A program made the translations under genes and the position numbers. The notes below the pieces were generated by a model. The model saw only the letters and a list, made by a program, of their open reading frames with translations, was not told the origin of the DNA and made no database searches. From Pseudomonas sp. dw_358 (lineage in GTDB: Bacteria > Pseudomonadota > Gammaproteobacteria > Pseudomonadales > Pseudomonadaceae), in contig NZ_JAAVUX010000001.1 of NCBI RefSeq assembly GCF_018449655.1, positions 434,001 through 498,000 on the forward strand: a DNA stretch of 64,000 nt, written 5' to 3'. Of this stretch, positions 58,520-64,000 are shown in pieces; positions within the stretch are counted from its first letter, which is position 1; the number at the start of each line of letters is the position of its first letter.

Positions 58520-58609
58520 CTATTCTGAATCAGCACAGTCCACCGCTCACAATCCCGGATTGTGACCGCGACGCCACTCCAATAAGCACAAGAGCAGGAG
58601 ACACCTACC

Positions 58610-60130
58610 ATGCGTTACGCCCATCCCGGTACCGACGGCGCCCTCGTATCCTTCAAGAGCCGCTACGGGAACTATATCGGTGGCGAATTCGTCGCCCCTG
58701 TCAAAGGTCAATACTTCTCCACCACCTCGCCGGTCAACGGCGAAGTCATCGCTGAATTCCCCCGCTCCACGGTCGAGGACATCGACAAGGCACTGGACGC
58801 GGCCCACGCCGCTGCCGATGCCTGGGGCACCACGTCGGTGCAGGCCCGCTCCCTGGCCCTGCTGAAAATCGCCGACCGCATCGAACAGAACCTCGAACTG
58901 CTGGCCATTACCGAAACCTGGGACAACGGCAAGGCCGTGCGCGAAACCCTCAATGCCGACATCCCGCTGGCCGCCGACCACTTCCGCTACTTCGCCGGCT
59001 GCCTGCGCGCGCAGGAAGGCAGCGCCTCGGAAATCGACGGCAACACCGTGGCCTATCACATCCATGAACCCCTGGGCGTGGTCGGCCAGATCATTCCGTG
59101 GAACTTCCCGATCCTCATGGCCGCATGGAAGCTGGCCCCCGCCTTGGCCGCGGGCAACTGCGTTGTGCTCAAGCCCGCCGAGCAGACCCCCTTGGGCATT
59201 ACCGTGCTAGTGGAACTGATCGGCGACCTGCTGCCGCCCGGCGTGCTCAACATCGTCCAAGGTTTCGGCAAAGAAGCCGGCGAAGCCCTGGCCACCAGCA
59301 AACGCATCGCCAAGATTGCCTTCACCGGCTCGACGCCGGTCGGCTCGCACATCATGAAATGCGCGGCAGAAAACATCATTCCCTCCACCGTGGAGCTGGG
59401 GGGCAAGTCGCCGAACATCTTTTTCGAAGACATCATGAATGCCGAGCAGAGCTTTATCGAGAAGGCTGCCGAAGGCCTGGTACTCGCGTTTTTCAACCAG
59501 GGCGAAGTCTGCACCTGCCCTTCCCGGGCCCTGGTACAGGAGTCGATCTACCCGGCGTTCATGAAAGAAGTCATGAAAAAGATCGAGCAGATCAAACGTG
59601 GCGACCCGCTGGACACTGAAACCATGGTCGGCGCCCAGGCCTCCGAACAGCAATTCGACAAGATCCTCTCTTATATGGAGATCGCCAAGCAGGAAGGCGC
59701 CGAGTTGCTCACCGGCGGCAAGGTGGAAAAACTCGAGGGCAACCTGTCGACTGGCTATTACATCCAGCCGACGCTGCTCAAGGGCAACAACAAGATGCGT
59801 GTGTTCCAGGAGGAGATCTTTGGCCCGGTGGTCAGCATCACCACCTTCAAGGACGAAGCCGAAGCCCTGGCCATCGCCAACGACACCGAGTTCGGCCTCG
59901 GCGCCGGCGTCTGGACCCGCGACATCAACCGCGCCTGGCGCATGGGCCGGGGCATCAAGGCCGGTCGCGTCTGGACCAACTGCTACCACCTTTATCCCGC
60001 GCATGCAGCGTTTGGGGGCTACAAGAAGTCCGGCGTAGGGCGTGAGACCCACAAGATGATGCTTGATCATTATCAGCAGACGAAAAACCTGCTGGTGAGC
60101 TATGACGTGAATCCGCTGGGTTTCTTTTAA
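58610..60130 (+). CDS. NAD-dependent aldehyde dehydrogenase
   Basis: A 506-residue enzyme that should oxidise acetaldehyde, the product of ethanolamine ammonia-lyase, to acetate. Cofactor and catalytic elements are [29 protein letters not shown] with the general base Glu, and the catalytic Cys in [15 protein letters not shown]. It belongs to the AcoD/ExaC group by length and sequence. Start [12 protein letters not shown] follows GAGCAGGAGACACCTACC. It is expressed from the sigma-54 promoter. eutB follows after a 203-bp gap with no gene in it. Confidence 0.93.
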   Translation: MRYAHPGTDGALVSFKSRYGNYIGGEFVAPVKGQYFSTTSPVNGEVIAEFPRSTVEDIDKALDAAHAAADAWGTTSVQARSLALLKIADRIEQNLELLAITETWDNGKAVRETLNADIPLAADHFRYFAGCLRAQEGSASEIDGNTVAYHIHEPLGVVGQIIPWNFPILMAAWKLAPALAAGNCVVLKPAEQTPLGITVLVELIGDLLPPGVLNIVQGFGKEAGEALATSKRIAKIAFTGSTPVGSHIMKCAAENIIPSTVELGGKSPNIFFEDIMNAEQSFIEKAAEGLVLAFFNQGEVCTCPSRALVQESIYPAFMKEVMKKIEQIKRGDPLDTETMVGAQASEQQFDKILSYMEIAKQEGAELLTGGKVEKLEGNLSTGYYIQPTLLKGNNKMRVFQEEIFGPVVSITTFKDEAEALAIANDTEFGLGAGVWTRDINRAWRMGRGIKAGRVWTNCYHLYPAHAAFGGYKKSGVGRETHKMMLDHYQQTKNLLVSYDVNPLGFF

Positions 60131-60157
60131 GCCCCCCAAGGCCTTCGCGGGTATACG

Positions 60158-60237
60158 TTGTGGGAACAAGATGCCGGCGACACGATTACAGCTCTGAAGC
60201 GCGGTGATGCTATCGCGCCCAAGGGCTGCTCCCACAA
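60158..60237. repeat. Degenerate REP-like inverted repeat
   Basis: TTGTGGGAACA (60158-60168) and TGCTCCCACAA (60227-60237) form inverted ends matching at 10 of 11 positions, like the GTGGGAGCA...TGCTCCCAC elements common between Pseudomonas genes. The interior is only weakly paired. It fills most of the gap between the aldehyde dehydrogenase gene and eutB. Confidence 0.6.
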
Positions 60238-60282
60238 AGTCCGCCTCTGTGCAATCGCCCCCATTTGCCCCCCGCCCAAACA

Positions 60283-60299
60283 TGGAGTACATATTGCTT
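60283..60299 (+). promoter_or_regulatory. Candidate sigma-54 promoter of eutB
   Basis: TGGAGTACATATTGCTT has GG (60284-60285) and GC (60296-60297) at the required 10-bp spacing and a perfect TTGCTT -12 element, although the CACG part of the -24 element is lost. It lies 35 bp upstream of the eutB start. It fits control by the same activator as the aldehyde dehydrogenase gene. Confidence 0.5.
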
Positions 60300-60333
60300 G
60301 TCCTTCCGACACACGTCGTAACGGAGAAGCTGC

Positions 60334-61728
60334 ATGGCCCAATTTGTTCAGTCCATTGGCACCCAGACCTATCGCTTCGACAGCCTCAAGGACCTGATGG
60401 CCAAGGCCAGCCCGGCCCGTTCCGGGGACTATCTGGCTCAGATTGCCGCCAGCAACGATGGCGAGCGCGCGGCCGCACAAATGGCCCTGGCCGATGTGCC
60501 ACTCAAACATTTCCTGCAAGAAGCGCTGATCCCCTACGAAACCGACGAAATCACCCGCCTGATCATCGACACGCACAACGCGGTGGCTTTCGCCCCGGTC
60601 AGCCACCTGACCGTCGGTGGCCTGCGCGACTGGCTGCTGGGAGACGAAGCCGACGAGCACAGTCTGCGTGCTCTGGCCCCCGGGCTGACCCCGGAAATGG
60701 CCGCTGCCGTCTCGAAAATCATGCGCCTTCAGGACCTGATCCTCGTCGCCCAGAAAATTCGCGTAGTGACCGCCTTTCGCGGCACCGTAGGCTTGCGTGG
60801 ACGGCTGTCCACCCGGTTGCAGCCCAACCACCCGACCGACGATCCGGCAGGGATCGCCGCGAGCATCCTCGACGGCCTGCTGTACGGCAACGGCGATGCC
60901 ATGATCGGCATCAATCCAGCCAGCGACAGCACCCGCGCCATCGTCGAACTGCTGCACATGCTGGATGCGATCATTGAGCGCTACGACATTCCCACCCAGG
61001 CCTGTGTGCTGACCCATGTCACCACCTCCATCGAGGTGATCGAGCGCGGCGTGCCGCTGGACCTTGTGTTTCAGTCGATTGCCGGCACTCAGGCGGCCAA
61101 CGCCAGCTTCGGCGTGACCCTGGAATTGCTGCGCGAGGGTTACGAAGCGGGTCTGAGCCTCAAGCGCGGCACGGCGGGAAACAACCTGATGTATTTCGAA
61201 ACAGGCCAGGGCAGCGCGCTGTCGGCGGATGCCCACCATGGCGTCGACCAACAGAGCTGCGAAGCCCGGGCCTATGGCGTGGCGCGCCACTACACTCCAT
61301 TTCTGGTCAACACCGTGGTCGGCTTCATCGGCCCCGAGTACCTGTACAACGGCAAGCAGATCATCCGCGCCGGGCTGGAGGACCATTTCTGCGGCAAGCT
61401 GCTGGGCGTGCCCATGGGCTGCGACATCTGCTACACCAACCACGCCGAGGCCGACCAGGATGACATGGACAGCCTGCTGACGCTGCTGGGGGTGGCCGGC
61501 ATCAACTTCATCATGGGCATTCCTGGCTCCGATGACATCATGCTCAACTACCAGACCACCTCGTTCCACGACGCGCTCTACGCACGCAAGGTACTGGGGC
61601 TGGCCCCGGCGCCCGAATTCGAGCGCTGGCTGGCTCGAACGGGCATCCTGACCCGCACCGGAGGCCTGTTGAAACTGGGCCGTGACCTTCCCGCTGCTTT
61701 CGGCCACGTTCTGCGCGGCCTGAACTGA
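60334..61728 (+). CDS. eutB: Ethanolamine ammonia-lyase large subunit
   Basis: A 464-residue catalytic subunit of the adenosylcobalamin-dependent lyase that turns ethanolamine into acetaldehyde and ammonia. FRGTVGLRGRLSTRLQPNHP, the GINPASDS segment, the TGQGSALSADAHHGVDQQ block and MGCDICYTNHAEADQDDMD are typical of EutB. The length is full and no frameshift is seen. The enzyme normally needs the small subunit EutC, whose gene almost always follows eutB directly. Here the next gene, 29 bp downstream, is a GNAT acetyltransferase; eutC is not in the window. Confidence 0.96.
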   Translation: MAQFVQSIGTQTYRFDSLKDLMAKASPARSGDYLAQIAASNDGERAAAQMALADVPLKHFLQEALIPYETDEITRLIIDTHNAVAFAPVSHLTVGGLRDWLLGDEADEHSLRALAPGLTPEMAAAVSKIMRLQDLILVAQKIRVVTAFRGTVGLRGRLSTRLQPNHPTDDPAGIAASILDGLLYGNGDAMIGINPASDSTRAIVELLHMLDAIIERYDIPTQACVLTHVTTSIEVIERGVPLDLVFQSIAGTQAANASFGVTLELLREGYEAGLSLKRGTAGNNLMYFETGQGSALSADAHHGVDQQSCEARAYGVARHYTPFLVNTVVGFIGPEYLYNGKQIIRAGLEDHFCGKLLGVPMGCDICYTNHAEADQDDMDSLLTLLGVAGINFIMGIPGSDDIMLNYQTTSFHDALYARKVLGLAPAPEFERWLARTGILTRTGGLLKLGRDLPAAFGHVLRGLN

Positions 61729-61757
61729 ATACATCGACCCTGTTGAGGAGTTTGACC

Positions 61758-62216
61758 ATGCGCATTATCAAAGCCACCCTCGAACACCTCGACCTGCTCA
61801 CGCCCCTGTTCGTCAAATACCGAGAATTCTATGGCGAGCTGTCGTTCCCGGAATCGTCACGCAAATTCCTCGAAACCCGTCTGCGGCGTGATGAATCAGT
61901 GATTTACCTGGCAGTACCGGACGGCAGCGAAGATCGCATCCTGGGCTTCTGCCAGCTGTATCCGAGTTATTCGTCCCTGTCGCTCAAGCGCGTGTGGATT
62001 CTCAACGACATCTACGTGGCCGAAGATGCCCGCCGGCAACTGGTGGCCGACCACCTGCTGAAAACCGCGAAAAAGATGGCCAGGGACACCCAGGCAGTGC
62101 GCATGCGCGTGTCCACCAGCGCCAACAACGACGTGGCGCAGAAAACTTATGAATCCATTGGTTTCCGTGAAGATCACGAATTCAAGAACTATACGCTGCC
62201 CATCGCCTCTGATTGA
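61758..62216 (+). CDS. GNAT family N-acetyltransferase
   Basis: A 152-residue acetyltransferase-fold protein. The acetyl-CoA region is YVAEDARRQLVADHLLKTAK (motif A, slightly divergent from the R/Q-x-x-G-x-G/A consensus) and the C-terminal strand-helix is ANNDVAQKTYESIGFREDHEF. The start at 61758 (MRIIKATLEH) follows a GAGGAG ribosome site; TTG at 61743 is in frame but would leave no ribosome site. Substrate is unknown. In PAO1, from memory, an acetyltransferase gene follows eutC, so this may be the same gene drawn next to eutB. Confidence 0.88.
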   Translation: MRIIKATLEHLDLLTPLFVKYREFYGELSFPESSRKFLETRLRRDESVIYLAVPDGSEDRILGFCQLYPSYSSLSLKRVWILNDIYVAEDARRQLVADHLLKTAKKMARDTQAVRMRVSTSANNDVAQKTYESIGFREDHEFKNYTLPIASD

Positions 62217-62272
62217 GGCGGGCAGGTTCGTGACAAAAAACTCACAGACACTTGGTTATACATAGCCAGGCA

Positions 62273-62301
62273 CTGCCACGTCGCTTCGGCGCCCGTATAC
62301 T
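62273..62301 (+). promoter_or_regulatory. Sigma-70 promoter of the DedA gene
   Basis: CTGCCA (62273-62278) and TATACT (62296-62301) are separated by 17 bp, 58 bp before the ATG at 62359. Confidence 0.5.
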
Positions 62302-62358
62302 GACCCCCAATTTTTTTAACTCGCCCGTAGCCTCGGGTGACTCACACAGGTGTTGCGC

Positions 62359-62997
62359 ATGGAATTTCACCCTCTAGACCTGATCCTGCATCTGGATGTC
62401 TACCTCGACATGCTGGTCACCAACTATGGCCCGTGGATCTACGCCATCCTGTTTCTGGTGATCTTCTGCGAAACCGGCCTGGTGGTGACCCCGTTCCTGC
62501 CCGGCGATTCGCTGCTGTTCATCGCGGGTGCGGTGGCCGCCGGCGGCAAGATGGACCCGTTCCTGCTGGGCGGCCTGCTGATGCTGGCGGCCATCCTCGG
62601 TGACAGCACCAACTACCTCATCGGCCGCTTCGCTGGCGACAAGCTGTTCAGCAACCCCAACTCGAAGATCTTCCGCCGCGACTACCTCGACCAGACCCAC
62701 GCGTTCTACGAGCACCATGGCGGCAAGACCGTAACCCTCGCGCGTTTCCTGCCGATCCTGCGCACCTTTGCCCCCTTCGTCGCTGGCCTGGGCAAGATGC
62801 ATTACCCACGTTTTCTGGGCTTCAGCGTCGCGGGCAGTGTGCTGTGGGTCGCCGCCTTGACCGCACTGGGCTATTTCTTCGGCAACATCCCATTCATCAA
62901 GCAGAACCTGACCTTGCTGATCGTCTTCATCATCCTGCTTTCGCTGGCACCGATGATCATCGGGGTGATCAAGAGCCGCAAAGCCCGTACTGCCTGA
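62359..62997 (+). CDS. DedA family membrane protein
   Basis: A 212-residue inner-membrane protein close to E. coli Ded[22 protein letters not shown] in the N-terminus (two blocks), [19 protein letters not shown], and the conserved Arg/Gly motif [16 protein letters not shown]. DedA proteins support membrane potential and undecaprenyl-phosphate or phospholipid flipping. A GTG at 62350 is an alternative start. It stands alone with its own promoter. A DedA domain also occurs in the fusion gene at 48916-50313. Confidence 0.93.
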   Translation: MEFHPLDLILHLDVYLDMLVTNYGPWIYAILFLVIFCETGLVVTPFLPGDSLLFIAGAVAAGGKMDPFLLGGLLMLAAILGDSTNYLIGRFAGDKLFSNPNSKIFRRDYLDQTHAFYEHHGGKTVTLARFLPILRTFAPFVAGLGKMHYPRFLGFSVAGSVLWVAALTALGYFFGNIPFIKQNLTLLIVFIILLSLAPMIIGVIKSRKARTA

Positions 62998-63123
62998 GTC
63001 GTATGCTCCCTGAGCGCCTGGCAGCGTAAATCCCGTTGAGCCGGCTGTTGCAGCTGCAGGCGAACCATCGGGATTATCCGGCGTCCGAGTGAGACGGCTA
63101 CGCTCCAGCGCACCTCGGCAAAC

Positions 63124-63153
63124 ATGGCAAGGCGCAATGAATGTGCCTATAAT
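63124..63153 (+). promoter_or_regulatory. Sigma-70 promoter of ppa
   Basis: ATGGCA (63124-63129) and a perfect TATAAT (63148-63153) are separated by 18 bp, 60 bp before the ppa start. A short GGCC...GGCC hairpin with a T-rich flank lies in the leader around 63170-63185. Confidence 0.65.
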
Positions 63154-63213
63154 CGCCACCACTTTTCGGCCAAAACGGCCATTTTTACTGGCCTACAACG
63201 GGGGCATCGCCCA

Positions 63214-63741
63214 ATGAGCTACAGCAAGATTCCGGCTGGCAAAGACCTGCCGAACGACATCTACGTCGCCATCGAGATTCCGGCCAACCACGCGCCGATC
63301 AAATATGAAATCGACAAGGACAGCGACACCCTGTTCGTTGACCGTTTCATGGCCACCCCGATGTTCTACCCGGCCAACTACGGTTTCATCCCCAACACCC
63401 TGGCCGACGACGGCGACCCCCTCGACGTACTGGTGGTCACGCCCTACCCAGTGGCCCCAGGCTCGGTGATCCGCGCCCGCCCGGTCGGCATCCTGCACAT
63501 GACCGACGACGGCGGCGGCGACGCCAAGGTCCTGGCCGTGCCGCACGACAAGCTGACCCAGCTGTACGTCGACGTCAAAGAGTACACCGACCTGCCACCG
63601 CTGCTGATCGAGCAGATCAAGCACTTCTTCGAGAACTACAAAGACCTCGAAAAAGGCAAGTGGGTCAAGATCGAAGGCTGGGGCAACGCGGAAGCGGCCC
63701 GCGCCGAAATCACCAAATCGGTTGCGGCCTTCAAGGGCTGA
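63214..63741 (+). CDS. ppa: Inorganic pyrophosphatase
   Basis: A 175-residue family I pyrophosphatase that hydrolyses PPi and pulls biosynthetic reactions forward. The signature [18 protein letters not shown] with its metal-binding Asp residues, and [21 protein letters not shown] N-terminal strands are present, and [21 protein letters not shown] follows. Start at 63214 (MSYSKIPAG). It has its own promoter and a strong terminator, so it is a single-gene unit. Confidence 0.97.
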   Translation: MSYSKIPAGKDLPNDIYVAIEIPANHAPIKYEIDKDSDTLFVDRFMATPMFYPANYGFIPNTLADDGDPLDVLVVTPYPVAPGSVIRARPVGILHMTDDGGGDAKVLAVPHDKLTQLYVDVKEYTDLPPLLIEQIKHFFENYKDLEKGKWVKIEGWGNAEAARAEITKSVAAFKG

Positions 63742-63754
63742 AACGCGATTTGAT

Positions 63755-63789
63755 AAAAAAGCCCCGGCCTTGTGCCGGGGCTTTTTTTT
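63755..63789 (+). terminator. Rho-independent terminator of ppa
   Basis: GCCCCGGC (63761-63768) pairs with GCCGGGGC (63774-63781) around CTTGT. Eight T residues follow on the plus strand and six A residues precede it, so it should work in both directions. It is 13 bp after the ppa stop. Confidence 0.92.
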
Positions 63790-63901
63790 GTCCTTCGCCG
63801 ACCATTCTGCTTCCCCTGTAGGAAATTTCCGATTTCCAGGCAATAAACCCAAACGCTTTGTTTATTTTCCAGCACACCCCCACCCCGTAAAATCCGCCAC
63901 C

Positions 63902-64000
63902 ATGAACACATCCGGCGACCGACTCAGAATCCTTCTCAAAGAGTGCAACCTCAGCGCCGCGGACTTCGCTGCCCACCGTAACGTGACCTCGCAGCACATC
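63902..64000 (+). CDS. XRE-family / phage-repressor-like regulator, cut by the window edge
   Basis: The first 33 codons (MNTSGDRLRILLKECNLSAA and on to VTSQHI) are visible and the frame is open to the last base. They look like the start of an HTH_3 DNA-binding domain of the XRE type, as in phage- and PrtR-like LexA-family repressors of pseudomonads. The effector half lies outside the window, so peptidase and regulatory features cannot be checked. It follows the ppa terminator by about 110 bp of AT-richer DNA. Confidence 0.6.
   Translation, partial: MNTSGDRLRILLKECNLSAADFAAHRNVTSQHI

Noticed and set aside
60127..61734. 535-codon minus-strand open frame
   Set aside because: Antisense to eutB; no domain.
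61729..61757. Remnant of eutC between eutB and the GNAT gene
   Set aside because: The gap is 29 bp and holds only the ribosome site of the next gene; no eutC fragment can be there.

Overview
The window is a GC-rich, densely coded chromosomal segment of a Pseudomonas, most likely of the fluorescens/putida type. This rests on gene content and gene order. The series rhlE ... ladS-thiD-thiE-hemL-miaB-ybeZ-ybeY-corC-lnt-leuS-lptE-holA ... lipA-lipB-dacA-rlpA-mltB-rodA-mrdA-rlmH-rsfS-nadD-proA ... ubiX-mpl-eutB-ppa follows the order I remember from the P. aeruginosa PAO1 chromosome (roughly PA3950 to PA4031). No insertion sequence, integrase, CRISPR array, rRNA or tRNA gene was found. About 61 complete protein genes and one gene cut by the right edge are supported.

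Layout. 1-11.4 kb is mixed housekeeping and envelope: a flavoprotein, the RNA helicase RhlE, a DEDDh exonuclease, a NYN-domain protein, a DUF2076 protein, two tandem YciC-type membrane proteins, the helicase HrpB, a small lipoprotein, the metal exporter FieF and a Q/G/P-rich secreted DUF6515-like protein. 11.4-11.9 kb is a gene-poor 475-bp stretch that holds a minus-strand terminator, a possible 42-codon ORF and the promoter of an Lrp-type regulator. 12-19 kb carries a pseudouridine synthase, AMP nucleosidase, an AidB-type acyl-CoA dehydrogenase and the hybrid sensor kinase LadS. 19-24 kb carries thiamine (thiD, thiE) and tetrapyrrole (hemL) biosynthesis, a Sel1-repeat protein, a DUF1820 protein and miaB. 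24-28 kb is the RNA-maturation and lipoprotein-maturation run ybeZ-ybeY-corC-lnt.

28-34 kb holds a YdcF-type protein, leuS, the LPS-export lipoprotein lptE, holA and the ribosome-rescue gene arfA. arfA is only 53 codons long and carries a transcription terminator inside its reading frame. 34-48 kb is a long block, mostly on the minus strand, for cell-wall growth and cofactor synthesis (proA, nadD, rsfS, rlmH, mrdA, rodA, mltB, rlpA, dacA, ybeD-type, lipB, lipA, ldcA). Genes there touch or overlap by a few bases, which suggests few, long transcripts. 48-56 kb carries alkyladenine glycosylase, a DedA-PAP2 fusion, a Lon-N-domain protein, a MaoC-type hydratase, a lipoprotein that fuses about a dozen MORN repeats to a C13/caspase-fold peptidase, and the mpl-ubiX-lipoprotein unit.

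56-62 kb is an ethanolamine-type catabolic locus: a sigma-54 activator, a divergent aldehyde dehydrogenase behind a clear -24/-12 promoter, and eutB behind a second candidate -24/-12 promoter. The small subunit gene eutC and the permease gene expected in this neighbourhood are not present. A degenerate REP-like palindrome sits in the gap where the permease would be. The window ends with a GNAT acetyltransferase, a DedA protein, ppa with a strong terminator, and the first 33 codons of an XRE/phage-repressor-like protein.

The items most worth a second look are the MORN-C13 lipoprotein, the eutB gene without eutC, the self-terminating arfA, and the small ORF plus terminator at 11.6-11.8 kb.
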